Shown in pieces: positions 8,340-16,408 of a stretch of 33,847 nt of DNA. The position numbers and the translations under genes were made by a program. The notes below the pieces were generated by a model. It did no database searches and was not told where the DNA came from. It worked only from the letters and a program-made list of their open reading frames with translations. The stretch comes from an uncultured Collinsella sp. GTDB lineage: Bacteria > Actinomycetota > Coriobacteriia > Coriobacteriales > Coriobacteriaceae. Position 1 is the first letter of the stretch. Every line of letters starts with the position of its first letter. The stretch covers positions 1-33,847 of the forward strand of contig URKH01000013.1 of the NCBI GenBank assembly GCA_900548255.1, in the 5' to 3' direction.

Positions 8340-8356
8340 TGGGCCGTCAGGGGGTC
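8340..8356 (-). pseudogene. tRNA-Lys 3'-end remnant (17 nt)
   Basis: On the minus strand, GACCCCCTGACGGCCCA is identical to the last 17 bases of the intact tRNA-Lys at 8518-8590 (second T-stem strand, acceptor 3' strand, discriminator base). Nothing upstream of it on the minus strand resembles a tRNA, so it is a remnant. Confidence 0.75.
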
Positions 8357-8425
8357 AGCCTGCTGCGCAGGCGGCCGCTGCGGCGCTAAAGCGCCTTGCG
8401 CGCTGCGCTGGTAAATGCTTACGCA
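8357..8425. repeat. Cluster of short palindromes between the two tRNA-flank copies
   Basis: This 69-base stretch packs several perfect or near-perfect palindromes: GCCTGCTGCGCAGGC, GGCGCTAAAGCGCC and AAATGCTTACGCATTT (the last runs into copy B). They cannot all be terminators because they lack T-runs. The segment separates copy A from copy B. Confidence 0.6.
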
Positions 8426-8534
8426 TTTCCTCAGCTTCGCGCCCCGACGGGTTCGACCCCATGCGAGGTCAACAAAAAAGCGACCAGCCTAAGCCAATCG
8501 CTTTAACATACTTTGGGTGGGCCGTCAGGGGGTC
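8426..8534. repeat. Copy B: 3' end and downstream flank of the intact tRNA-Lys
   Basis: This is the counterpart of 8248-8356, containing the true 3' end of tRNA-Lys (8518-8534) and its terminator. The two copies are 178 bases apart in the same orientation. Confidence 0.8.
8473..8502 (-). terminator. Terminator of tRNA-Lys (and upstream tRNA-His)
   Basis: On the minus strand AGCGATTGGC pairs with GCTGGTCGCT (G-U pairs allowed) around a TTAG loop and is followed by TTTTT. It begins 16 bases after the tRNA-Lys 3' end. Confidence 0.8.
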
Positions 8535-8590
8535 GAACCCTGGACCTTGGGATTAAGAGTCCCCTGCTCTACCAACTGAGCTAACGACCC
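8518..8590 (-). tRNA. tRNA-Lys (anticodon CTT)
   Basis: On the minus strand the gene reads from GGGTCGTTAGCTCAG to ACGGCCCA. The acceptor stem GGGTCGT/ACGGCCC contains one G-U pair, the D-arm is GCTC/GAGC, the anticodon loop CTCTTAA gives CTT (Lys), and the T-arm is CAGGGTTCGACCCCCTG. The anticodon stem has a G-A apposition at 27-43. CCA is not encoded (the next bases are CCC). It lies 22 bases downstream of tRNA-His on the same strand. Confidence 0.95.
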
Positions 8591-8612
8591 GATATCAACA
8601 CGAAGCAAGAAC

Positions 8613-8690
8613 TGGGGTGGGTAAAGGGACTCGAACCCTCGACCTACGGGACCACAACCCGTCGCTCTAGCCAACTGAGCTACACCCACC
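8613..8690 (-). tRNA. tRNA-His (anticodon GTG)
   Basis: On the minus strand the gene starts GGTGGGTGTAGCTCAG, with an anticodon loop TTGTGGT (GTG, His) and a T-arm GAGGGTTCGAGTCCCTT. The first G is the extra G-1 typical of tRNA-His and faces discriminator C73. CCA is encoded at the 3' end (8613-8615). It is probably co-transcribed with tRNA-Lys. Confidence 0.95.
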
Positions 8691-8855
8691 GTGTCCTGTG
8701 CGCTTCGCGCTCGACTATTATTGCAAGGAACGCCACGCGATGCAAGCCCCAATTTTCAAGAATTTTGAAAAGAGTTTTTCGAGACCATTTCGAGCAATTC
8801 CCACCGGTTTCATAGGAGTAAACTTGCCCCACTGCAAATGCTCGAAAGGACAAGC

Positions 8856-10037
8856 ATGAAAGAACTCTCCAACCGTACGGCAACGTTTACCGATTCGGTC
8901 ATCCGCCGCATGACGCGCATCTCCAATAAGTATGGCGCCGTCAACCTGTCGCAGGGCTTCCCCGACTTCGATCCCCCGGCGCAGCTGCTCAACAGCCTGA
9001 GCGCCATCGCCAGCGACCCAAAGCCGCTCTATCACCAGTACTCCATCACCTGGGGCTCCCAGGCCATGCGTGAGGCGCTTGCCGCCAAGCAGGAGCACTT
9101 TATGGGCATGCCGATCAACCCCAACGAGAACATCGTGGTCACCTGCGGCTCCACCGAGGCCATGATGGCCGCCATGATGACGGTCACAAACCCCGGCGAC
9201 AAGGTCGTCATCTTCTCGCCATTCTACGAGAACTACGGCGCCGACACGATCCTCTCGGGTGCCGAGCCCATCTACGTGCCGCTTAACCCACCTGCGTTCG
9301 ACTTTGACCGCGAGACACTCGAGGCGGCCTTCCGCGACAACGATCCCAAGGCCATCGTCCTGTGCAACCCTTCCAACCCCTGCGGCAAGGTCTTTACGCG
9401 CGAGGAGCTCACCTTAATCGCCGACCTCTGCAAAAAGTACGACGCCTACTGCATTACCGACGAGGTATACGAGCACATCGTCTACGCGCCCCACGAGCAC
9501 GTCTATATGGCCACGCTGCCCGGCATGTTCGATCGAACCATCAGCTGCAGTTCGCTGTCTAAGACGTACTCCATCACCGGCTGGCGTCTGGGCTACACCA
9601 TCGCCCCGGCCCAGATCACCGAGCGCATTAAAAAGGTCCACGACTTCCTCACCGTGGGTGCTGCCGCTCCCCTGCAGGAAGCTGTCGTCACCGCCCTCAA
9701 ATTCGACGACAGCTATTACCAGGAGGTCCTCGACCTCTACACCGCCAAGCGCGACCTATTCTGTCAGGGGCTCGATAGCATCGATCTTGAGCACAACGTG
9801 CCGCAGGGCGCCTACTACGTGATGATGGATATCTCGGAGTTTGGCTATGACAGCGACCTCGACTTCTGCGAGGACCTGGCCTCCAAGGTGGGCGTGGGCG
9901 CTGTTCCCGGATCGAGCTTCTTCCGCGAGCCCGTCAACCATCTGATTCGTTTCCACTTTGCCAAGCGAGACGAGACGCTCAACGCTGCGCTTGAGAACCT
10001 CAAGTCGCTACGTGATAAAATCAACCCGCGCGGGTAA
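8856..10037 (+). CDS. Pyridoxal phosphate-dependent class I/II aminotransferase
   Basis: This 393-residue fold-type I aminotransferase moves an amino group between an amino acid and a 2-oxo acid in the cytosol. ATG 8856 is preferred over an upstream in-frame ATG because AAAGGA precedes it and family members begin near this residue. The N-terminal L-S-Q-G-F-P-D-F-D (31-39) is typical of the kynurenine/glutamine transaminase-like and methionine transaminase-like branch. N-P-S-N-P-C-G (171-177) holds the PLP-contacting Asn, the D-E-V-Y block follows (202-205), and the Schiff-base Lys is K236 in S-L-S-K-T-Y. A conserved Arg lies in H-L-I-R-F-H-F near the C-terminus. The substrate cannot be read from the sequence. 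The gene is monocistronic, ending at a terminator. Confidence 0.9.
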   Translation: MKELSNRTATFTDSVIRRMTRISNKYGAVNLSQGFPDFDPPAQLLNSLSAIASDPKPLYHQYSITWGSQAMREALAAKQEHFMGMPINPNENIVVTCGSTEAMMAAMMTVTNPGDKVVIFSPFYENYGADTILSGAEPIYVPLNPPAFDFDRETLEAAFRDNDPKAIVLCNPSNPCGKVFTREELTLIADLCKKYDAYCITDEVYEHIVYAPHEHVYMATLPGMFDRTISCSSLSKTYSITGWRLGYTIAPAQITERIKKVHDFLTVGAAAPLQEAVVTALKFDDSYYQEVLDLYTAKRDLFCQGLDSIDLEHNVPQGAYYVMMDISEFGYDSDLDFCEDLASKVGVGAVPGSSFFREPVNHLIRFHFAKRDETLNAALENLKSLRDKINPRG

Positions 10038-10062
10038 GGACGGTCAGTAACTAAAGGCACTA

Positions 10063-10103
10063 AAGAAACCTCGTGAACCCGTTGGGCCATGAGGTTTCTT
10101 TTT
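10063..10103 (+). terminator. Rho-independent terminator of the aminotransferase gene
   Basis: AAGAAACCTC (10063-10072) pairs with GAGGTTTCTT (10091-10100) and is followed by TTT. It lies 25 bases after the aminotransferase stop. Confidence 0.85.
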
Positions 10104-10173
10104 ATAGCGACCTCATTTATTTTTTAGAGCGCTATACTTTAGTCACGGAGCAACTCGTCCAGAGAGGGATACT

Positions 10174-11064
10174 ATGGCAGAGCAGCAGCTTATCGGAGCG
10201 CTCGAGGCCGGCGGCACCAAGATGGTCTGCGCCACGGGCTATGCAGACGGCACGGTCCTGGAACGCGAGCAGATTGCGACCACGACCCCGCAGGAGACCG
10301 TTGAGGCCGTCAACGCATGGTTTGCCGACAAGGACATCGCCGCGCTGGGCATCGGCGCCTTTGGCCCCACCGCAGTCAACCCTGCCTCGTCCCAATACGG
10401 CAAGATCCTGGAGACGCCCAAAACGGCATGGCGCTACTTTGACCTGCTGGGCACCATCCAAAACGAGCTCAATATTCCCTGCGGCTACGACACCGACGTC
10501 AACGTCGCCTGCCTGGGCGAGGTCACCTTTGGTTGCGCCCAGGGCCTCACTGACGTGGTGTATCTGACCATCGGTACCGGCGTGGGCGCCGGCGTGCTCT
10601 CGGGCGGTAAGCTCGTGCACGGCATGATGCATCCCGAGGCCGGCCACATCCTGGTCACGCGCGACCCGCGCGACACCATCGGCGAGCACAGCGGCTGCCC
10701 CTTCCACGACAACTGCCTCGAGGGCCTCATCGCCGGTCCCGGCGTCAAAAAGCGCTGGGGTGGCAAGAGCGCCGGAGAGATGGCCGATGACCCGGAGGCC
10801 ATGGACCTGCTCGCCGGCTATCTGGCGCAGGCGCTCATGACCTACATCCTGTGCTACGCACCGCAAAAGATCGTCATCGGTGGCGGCGTGGCCGACCACA
10901 CCCCCATCGTGCCGCTCGCGCGCAAGAAGTGCGCCGAGATGCTCAACGGCTACATCGTCACGCCCGAGATGGCCGACATTGATAGCTATATCGTCAACAA
11001 CAGCCTCGAGGGCAAACAGGGCATTATGGGCTGCTTGGCCCTGGGCGCTCAGGCGCTTCAGTAG
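10174..11064 (+). CDS. ROK-family sugar kinase, probable fructokinase
   Basis: This 296-residue ROK kinase phosphorylates a hexose with ATP in the cytosol. The N-terminal phosphate loop is A-L-E-A-G-G-T-K (9-16). The catalytic Asp is in Y-D-T-D-V-N (D108), and the ATP-binding I-G-T-G-V-G-A-G lies at 133-140. The zinc-type motif is H153-P-E-A-G-H158 followed by C175, H178 and C181. The C-x-x-H-x-x-C spacing and the L-E-A-G-G-T-K start match the fructokinase branch (YdhR/ScrK-like), so fructose is the best guess. AGAGAGGG is the ribosome binding site. TATACT at 10133-10138 is a possible -10 with no clear -35. No transporter or regulator gene is adjacent. Confidence 0.87.
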   Translation: MAEQQLIGALEAGGTKMVCATGYADGTVLEREQIATTTPQETVEAVNAWFADKDIAALGIGAFGPTAVNPASSQYGKILETPKTAWRYFDLLGTIQNELNIPCGYDTDVNVACLGEVTFGCAQGLTDVVYLTIGTGVGAGVLSGGKLVHGMMHPEAGHILVTRDPRDTIGEHSGCPFHDNCLEGLIAGPGVKKRWGGKSAGEMADDPEAMDLLAGYLAQALMTYILCYAPQKIVIGGGVADHTPIVPLARKKCAEMLNGYIVTPEMADIDSYIVNNSLEGKQGIMGCLALGAQALQ

Positions 11065-11153
11065 CAGACGCACCCACAGGGCGTGGCGCGCCCGGCAAAT
11101 CCGACCTACGGAACGACGCCACCACGCCTCATATAAGCCCTCAAATAAAAAAG

Positions 11154-11193
11154 GCCGCCTAGGACCAAACAATACGTCCTAGGCGGCTTTTTT
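11154..11193. terminator. Bidirectional terminator between sugar kinase and VanZ-like genes
   Basis: The 12-bp perfect stem GCCGCCTAGGAC (11154-11165) and GTCCTAGGCGGC (11176-11187) is flanked by A-run AAAAAA on the left and T-run TTTTTT on the right, so it can end transcription from both sides. It overlaps the last codons of the convergent VanZ-like gene. Confidence 0.92.
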
Positions 11194-11628
11194 GGCGTGC
11201 ATCAGCAACCGTAAGAGATATCGGAGCACAACGCCCGTTGCCGCCCCACAGCAGTCGATCACCACATCGGTGATCATGCCGGCGCGTCCCGGCACGAAGA
11301 GCTGAATCGTCTCGTCGATCGAGGGAATCAGCAGCAGGAACACCGCCGTGGGCAGTAGCACGTCAAAGGTGCGCCGGCCCTCAAAATCAAAGGCGTGCGT
11401 TGCCAGGATGCCGAGCACCATATACTCGGAAAAATGCGCGCACTTACGAACAACAAAGTTGGTCACCCATTCATATGGAAGTCCCACGCCGTGCAGAAAA
11501 CCGCGGATAGCTTCCATGACCGTTAGGCTCAGTGAGCCCGACCCCGAGCCGGGAACCAGCGAATTGCCCCAGATCAAGAGCGCCATCAGGCAGGTTACGA
11601 CCGCCCATTTTCGATTGATCTTAACCAT
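11179..11628 (-). CDS. VanZ-like family membrane protein
   Basis: This 149-residue VanZ-family protein is predicted to lie in the cytoplasmic membrane with about four hydrophobic segments. The first is at residues 9-22. Next comes the R-K-C-A-H-F-S-E-Y block characteristic of the family, with a membrane stretch after it. The third carries I-P-S-I-D-E-T-I-Q followed by F-V-P-G-R, and the last ends in the C-C-G-A-A-T-G-V-V-L stretch. ATG 11628 is chosen with GGAGG 12 bases upstream; a GTG seven codons earlier (11649) is possible but overlaps the upstream gene. Only seven bases separate it from the preceding gene, so they form an operon. VanZ relatives are linked to teicoplanin tolerance in one case, but most, including this one, have no known role. 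Confidence 0.85.
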   Translation of the reverse strand: MVKINRKWAVVTCLMALLIWGNSLVPGSGSGSLSLTVMEAIRGFLHGVGLPYEWVTNFVVRKCAHFSEYMVLGILATHAFDFEGRRTFDVLLPTAVFLLLIPSIDETIQLFVPGRAGMITDVVIDCCGAATGVVLRYLLRLLMHAKKAA

Positions 11629-11635
11629 GCAGAAG

Positions 11636-13036
11636 TTATGCCTCCGCACGGAGCGGCGCGAAGCTGGCGGTACCGCCCTCGATAACGCTCAGATAAGCAC
11701 GGCCCGTACGCTTGGCGGTAGAGGACTGAAGACGCTCGATCTCTTCCTCGAGGATCTGATTGACGCGCTCGTGACGACGATTTTCCATAATGCCGGCGGC
11801 AATAGCCTCGGCCCGCTCGATGCTCTCACGCGAGATACGGGCAGTATCCTCGGGGAACACAGCGCTGTGACGGCCGACATAGGCGGGGGCAGCAGGCTGA
11901 GGGGCAGCGACGGGAGCGGAGGCTGAAACAGGAGCAGGCTCGTCAATCTCATCCAGAATCGCGGTGGCGGCGGCCCACATACCCTCGTGGCCCGAGTAAT
12001 CGGCCATGGGGACATCAACCTCGAGCGAGGCGTCCGGAAGGTCGCCGGTGTCGATGCGATCTTGGGCATCAATCGATGCGGTGATGGCTGCAGGCTCATC
12101 GAGGTCATCGAGATCGATGCCCGCGGCACCGGAGATGATAGGCATGCTGGCGAGGTTTGCATTGTACGGCGCAGCCTCAGCCGCCTGCTGCTGGGCAGGA
12201 GCGCCCCAAAGCGAGCTTTCGTCGGCACGGCGGGCGGCAACAGCCTCCTCGTCCGCGGTCATGGCTTCATCAACGTACGAATTATCGGCAGAAGCGTTCG
12301 CGTCCGCCGAGGTAGCGCTGTAGGCGTTATTGACCGCCGCATTGGCAACGAGTGCCACGAAAGCCGCCGTGCTGCCCGCAGGGGCGGCCTGGGAGCCCGA
12401 CACGGCGCGTGCCGCGGCGGCGATATCATCGCGATTGAAGGAGCCGGTCTGCCCGCCGTTGGTGAGCTCGTCGATGGCGACTTGATAGACGTCGCGCGAG
12501 CGTGCAGGGTCGCAGCTCACCGGCGAATCGTCGTCGAGCATGCTGTCGATCATGGACCAAGCCTCGGCCTCGTCCATAGCATCTGCGGCTCGAGCGATGG
12601 TAGGGACACCATCATCGACATGACGGCGCTGGAACGCACCAGTCAGGCCGGAAAGGAGTGCCGAGGTAGACTGCTCCGACTGAGCCTGAGAAGCAGAAGT
12701 CGCAGCGTAAGGAGTCGCATCCTGCTGCTGAGCTGGAATCGAGGCGGTCTTGAACTCGCTTTGATGCTGATTGAGATTGGCGGCACCGCCCATGGCATCG
12801 GGCTGGAACAGACGCTCTTCACGCTGCACACGGTACTCGGAGATACCCAGCGAGGCGGCATAGATACCCACGCCCGCCACCGCGCCCACGGCGAAGGGAA
12901 CCGCACCCGCCACGACCGTCTCGTTCACCGACGAAAACGGCAGCGTCGCGGCATACATAACCACGGGAGCGGCAAGACCGATCCCGCACGAAAGTCCGGC
13001 AAGGACTGCTCGTTGTGTTGCATCAGAAGAAGCCAT
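11636..13036 (-). CDS. Large membrane-anchored protein of unknown function
   Basis: I do not recognise a family for this 466-residue protein. ATG 13036 is chosen because GGGGAG precedes it; an upstream in-frame start has no ribosome binding site. Two hydrophobic helices lie near the N-terminus (about 10-35 and 40-62, both Gly/Ala/Val-rich), which would place the rest on one side of the membrane as a hairpin anchor. The remainder is low-complexity, rich in Ala, Ser, Asp and Gln, probably disordered, with acidic patches such as D-L-D-D-L-D-E-P. The C-terminal ~90 residues look more ordered: a helical R-R-H-E-R-V-N-Q-I-L-E-E-E-I-E-R-L coiled-coil-like stretch, then A-Y-L-S-V-I-E-G-G. It is co-transcribed with the VanZ-like gene. 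Confidence 0.7.
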   Translation of the reverse strand: MASSDATQRAVLAGLSCGIGLAAPVVMYAATLPFSSVNETVVAGAVPFAVGAVAGVGIYAASLGISEYRVQREERLFQPDAMGGAANLNQHQSEFKTASIPAQQQDATPYAATSASQAQSEQSTSALLSGLTGAFQRRHVDDGVPTIARAADAMDEAEAWSMIDSMLDDDSPVSCDPARSRDVYQVAIDELTNGGQTGSFNRDDIAAAARAVSGSQAAPAGSTAAFVALVANAAVNNAYSATSADANASADNSYVDEAMTADEEAVAARRADESSLWGAPAQQQAAEAAPYNANLASMPIISGAAGIDLDDLDEPAAITASIDAQDRIDTGDLPDASLEVDVPMADYSGHEGMWAAATAILDEIDEPAPVSASAPVAAPQPAAPAYVGRHSAVFPEDTARISRESIERAEAIAAGIMENRRHERVNQILEEEIERLQSSTAKRTGRAYLSVIEGGTASFAPLRAEA

Positions 13037-13349
13037 GAGCTCTCCCCATCTTCCAGCACCCAAATCGCATCATTCAGTTGGCTGCGCGAGAGAAGATGAA
13101 GCGGGGCTATGCCCCAAAGCAACGGTATATGGTTCGTTTCATCTGCGTTTTCCGTCGCGAAGCTTAAAAGCTATTATGCGAAACCACCCTGCCGATTGCA
13201 AGCGACGATGTCGGATTGAAACGGGAAACCTGCTGCTCGTCGGTCTTACGGTCAAAAATAAGCGCGGAGCGGCGCAATGGAAAGGGGCCGAGGCTCAAAG
13301 CCCCGACCCTTTATCGCATTGATGACTATCGCAGCGCGTGGATGACAAC
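13037..13349. other. Intergenic region between the membrane-protein operon and rho
   Basis: Apart from the upstream signals of the 13036 gene and the rho terminator at 13281-13305, nothing further is recognised. A small plus-strand open frame here has no ribosome binding site and no recognisable content. Confidence 0.4.
13281..13305 (-). terminator. Probable terminator of rho
   Basis: On the minus strand GGGGC (13304-13300) pairs with GCCCC (13288-13284) around an 11-base loop and is followed by TTTCC. It lies about 45 bases after the rho stop. The stem is short, so the call is tentative. Confidence 0.45.
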
Positions 13350-15926
13350 CTAGAACGTCTGCTCGTAGTCGCTGTGTTTTTTGGCCGAACGCACCAGGAA
13401 CTCCTGGTTGGTGTTGGTGCCCTTCAGACCCTTGATAAACGACGCCGCCGCACGCTCGGTATTGTTCATGCCGGCAAGAATGCGACGCAGACCAAAGACA
13501 AACGGACGCATCTGCTCGTCGACCAACAGGTCCTCGTTACGCGTACCGGAGGCAACGGGGTCGATAGCCGGGAAGATGCGGCGGTCGGCCAGGTCGCGGT
13601 CGAGCTTAAGCTCCATGTTGCCGGTGCCCTTGAACTCCTCGAAAATGACCTCGTCCATCTTGGAACCGGTGTCGATGAGGGCAGAGGCCAGGATGGTGAG
13701 CGAGCCGCCGTTCTCGATATTGCGGGCTGCACCCAGGAAGCGCTTGGGCGGATACAGTGCCGCCGAATCGACGCCGCCCGAAAGGATGCGGCCCGAGGCA
13801 GGCGCCGCCAAGTTGTAGGCGCGGGCGAGGCGCGTGATGGAGTCGAGCACCACCACGACGTCGCCACCCAGCTCTACGATGCGCTTGGCGCGCTCGATGA
13901 CGAGCTCTGCCACGCGGGTGTGGTTGTCGGCAGGCATATCGAAGGTCGACGCCACAACCTCACCCTTGATGGAACGCTGCATATCGGTGACCTCTTCGGG
14001 GCGCTCGTCGACGAGCAGGCAGATGAGGTGCACCTCGGGGTTGTTAATCGAGATAGACTGGCAGATCTTCTTGAGGATCGTGGTCTTGCCGGCCTTGGGC
14101 GGGGACACGATCAGGCCGCGCTGGCCCTTGCCGATCGGTGACACGATGTCGATGGCGCGACCGGTAATAGAGTCCTTGCCGTGCTCCATGCGCAGCGGCT
14201 CGTTGGGATAGACCGGGGTGAGGTCGCCGAACTTGGGACGGTTGCGAATCTGCTCGGGGTCCAGACCGTTGACGGTCGTGATTTTGGCGAGGCCGGCGCG
14301 CTTGTCGCCGCCGCGCGAAGGACGCAGCGAGCCCTCGATGACGTCGCCCGTGCGCAGGCGCGCGGAGCGGATGAGGTAGGCGGGCACGAAGGCGTCGTCG
14401 TTGGACTTCATGTAGCCATGGGCGTGGATGATGCCGGAGCTGTCCGGGCGAATCTGCAGAATGCCCTTGATGTCGCGGAAGCCCTCGGCCTTCGCAGCGG
14501 TGACGTAGATTTCCTCGACGAGCTCGGCCTTCTTCTTGCCGGTCGTCTCGATCTCGAACTCCTTGGCCTTCTCGCGAAGTTCGGCAACCTTCATGGCAGC
14601 GAGCTCCTCGCGCGAAAGCGTAGGCTCGGTGGGAGCGGCATTACGCTCCTTGTTGCGTTGCTTGCGATCGCGCTGGCGGTTGCGACGGTCGTTGTTGCGC
14701 TCGTCCTTGCGCTCGTTGCGCTCGTCCTTGCGCTCGTTGCGCTCCTCGTTGCGCTTGTGCTGGCGACGGTTGGGGCGAGCGTTGTCATCGGCCTCAGCGG
14801 GCGCGGCGCCATCGGTTGCGGCGGCGTCGGCATTGGCCGCAGCGGCGTCATTGGCCTCGGCGCCGGAATCAATCTGCGCTTCGACATCAGCCTGCTGCTC
14901 GGCGGCCTTGGCCTTAGCGGACTTCTTACGACCGCGCTTGGGCTTCTCGGACGCAGACTGTTCGACGTCTTGGGACTCGGCGGCATCAGTCGATGCATCG
15001 GCGGTCGTCTCGGCGGAATCCTCGGACGCACCCTTCTTGGCAGCCTTGGCCTTGGACGTGCGCTTAGCAGCAGTACGATGGCTGCGACCGGGACGGACGT
15101 CGGCGGGCTCGACATCGGCGGGAGCGGCCTCGGAAGTCGTAGCATCCTGGACGGGTGCGTCGGCGGCGGTTGCAGACTCGGCGGTCGCCGCAGCATCCCG
15201 AGCGGCTGCAGCTGCGGCTGCGGCCTTCTCTGCCTCGACGAAGGCCTTGGGCTTGCGACCGCGACGGTGCGGGCGCAAAGCCGGATCGACAACGGGAACT
15301 TCGCTGGCCTCGACAGGCGCAGCGGGCTCAGCAGGCGATGTGCCCTCCCCTGCCGCGGAACGGACCGAAGCCTCAGTGAGCTCGGGGGCTGCCTGTTCAG
15401 CAACCTGCTCGGCTTTAGCAGCCGTGAGACGGCGTGTGCGCGGTGCCGGCTTCTCGGTCGGCTGGTCGGCGGCAGGCGTCTCGGGCACAGACGGAGCTGC
15501 GAGCTCGGTCAGAGCCGCGGCCTCGCGCTCGGCAGCACGACGGCGGGCGCGCACCACCTGAGCCTCGCTAATCTGCGCCAACGCACGTGCCTGCGCGACC
15601 TCATCGGAAATCGGCGCCGAAGAGTCAGCTGCAACGGTGCGCTTGGCGCGCGTCGTGCGCGTGGTACGGCGCTTGGGCTTGGTGGCCTCCTCGCCGTCAG
15701 TGGCAGGCTTGGTCGTGCGGCGCGTACGCTTGGGCTTTGCCGGAGCAGCCTCCTCACCAGTTGCAGGCACGGCCTTCTCAGCCGCTACAGGCATAGGCGT
15801 CGAAGCAGCCTTAGGCGTCTCAGGAGCCGAGGCTTGCGCGGGCGCCGCGACCTGGTCCGACGCAACCGGTGCAGCGGGAGCGGCCTGCGTCGTCGTTATT
15901 TCGTTTTCTTGCTGTTGATCAGACAC
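13350..15926 (-). CDS. rho: Transcription termination factor Rho with a very long N-terminal extension
   Basis: Rho is a hexameric RNA helicase/ATPase that ends transcription. The start is GTG at 15926, with only a weak ribosome binding site (GTTGAG). Of 858 residues only the last ~420 match the usual Rho. They comprise the Rho_N helix bundle (L-S-R-E-E-L, from about 437), the cold-shock RNA-binding domain, Walker A S-P-P-K-A-G-K-T near 610, Walker B V-V-V-V-L-D-S near 690 and the C-terminal D-R-D-L-A-D-R-R-I-F-P segment. Residues 1 to ~390 are a low-complexity Ala/Glu/Lys/Pro region. Then comes an Arg/Asn/Glu-rich stretch (about 385-430) with repeated E-R-N-E-R-K-D. Extended Rho is common in Actinobacteria, and this region probably adds RNA contacts. 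Confidence 0.96.
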   Translation of the reverse strand: MSDQQQENEITTTQAAPAAPVASDQVAAPAQASAPETPKAASTPMPVAAEKAVPATGEEAAPAKPKRTRRTTKPATDGEEATKPKRRTTRTTRAKRTVAADSSAPISDEVAQARALAQISEAQVVRARRRAAEREAAALTELAAPSVPETPAADQPTEKPAPRTRRLTAAKAEQVAEQAAPELTEASVRSAAGEGTSPAEPAAPVEASEVPVVDPALRPHRRGRKPKAFVEAEKAAAAAAAARDAAATAESATAADAPVQDATTSEAAPADVEPADVRPGRSHRTAAKRTSKAKAAKKGASEDSAETTADASTDAAESQDVEQSASEKPKRGRKKSAKAKAAEQQADVEAQIDSGAEANDAAAANADAAATDGAAPAEADDNARPNRRQHKRNEERNERKDERNERKDERNNDRRNRQRDRKQRNKERNAAPTEPTLSREELAAMKVAELREKAKEFEIETTGKKKAELVEEIYVTAAKAEGFRDIKGILQIRPDSSGIIHAHGYMKSNDDAFVPAYLIRSARLRTGDVIEGSLRPSRGGDKRAGLAKITTVNGLDPEQIRNRPKFGDLTPVYPNEPLRMEHGKDSITGRAIDIVSPIGKGQRGLIVSPPKAGKTTILKKICQSISINNPEVHLICLLVDERPEEVTDMQRSIKGEVVASTFDMPADNHTRVAELVIERAKRIVELGGDVVVVLDSITRLARAYNLAAPASGRILSGGVDSAALYPPKRFLGAARNIENGGSLTILASALIDTGSKMDEVIFEEFKGTGNMELKLDRDLADRRIFPAIDPVASGTRNEDLLVDEQMRPFVFGLRRILAGMNNTERAAASFIKGLKGTNTNQEFLVRSAKKHSDYEQTF
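14694..14744. repeat. 21-bp tandem repeat inside rho
   Basis: GTTGCGCTCGTCCTTGCGCTC occurs twice in a row (14694-14714 and 14715-14735) with a partial third copy to 14744. On the coding strand it encodes E-R-N-E-R-K-D units in the basic stretch before the Rho_N domain. Its in-frame length suits slippage-driven variation. Confidence 0.85.
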
Positions 15927-16180
15927 AGTGTTTGCTCAACTTTCTTTTCAAGCCCTGTGATCACATGCTCCCTGCATAAACCTTCAGAGCGGCTAAACAG
16001 TCTAGTTCCGTTCAAAACGACGGACATCATTGATCTGTATCGAGATGATTGCGTCAACTACGCAGCGTTAGTGTAACACAACCGCCGCCACCTGCAACTT
16101 AGTCATTGGGGACGTTCTTAAACGACTAGTCAAAAGGGACACTCTTTGTTTGCCACCCACAAATCTGACTGCCTCCGCCA

Positions 16181-16330
16181 AAACTATGGCGGTTTACTAC
16201 GATGAATCGCTCAACCGCGACCACTCCGAAACTTGTTGAACTAAAACCGCAGGTAGATGCCTTGCACTTTTTAGCAAAAAGCCGGCGTGGTTAGAATTCC
16301 TCAATTCATCGTAGTAAACCGGCATAGTTT
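16181..16330. repeat. 150-bp element with 27-bp terminal inverted repeats (element 1)
   Basis: The left arm 16181-16207 and right arm 16304-16330 are inverted repeats of 27 bases with one mismatch. Each arm contains TTTACTACGATGAAT or its complement. The 96-base interior contains AAAACCGCAGGTAGA and a small CTTTTT/AAAAAG hairpin. The layout, the TACTACG arm core and the interior AAAACCGCAGG are shared with the element at 22793-22954. No open reading frame spans it. It resembles a MITE or a structured RNA more than a terminator. Confidence 0.75.
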
Positions 16331-16374
16331 CGTATTTCTAGCAGCTCCAAATTCATCAATACGTCGGCGTTTGC

Positions 16375-16408
16375 GAAAAAAGCCCGACCTCCGTGGGAGA
16401 TCGGGCTT
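16375..16408 (-). terminator. Rho-independent terminator of argS
   Basis: On the minus strand AGCCCGATCTC pairs with GAGGTCGGGCT (one G-U pair) and is followed by TTTTTT. It lies about 47 bases after the argS stop. Confidence 0.88.

Larger units (their letters stand above)
8248..8356. repeat. Degenerate copy A of the tRNA-Lys 3' flank
   Basis: These 109 bases align with 8426-8534 from TTTCCTCAGCT through GGGGGTC, sharing GGTTCGACCCCATG, GAGGTCAACAAAAAA and GGGCCGTCAGGGGGTC. In each copy the terminator stem in the middle has diverged while keeping its pairing. The copy contains the last 17 bases of a tRNA-Lys gene plus its terminator and downstream sequence. Confidence 0.8.

Noticed and set aside
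14181..16076. A 631-codon plus-strand frame opposite rho
   Set aside because: It is a shadow of the Ala/Glu-rich rho extension; its Gly/Leu-rich translation matches no family.
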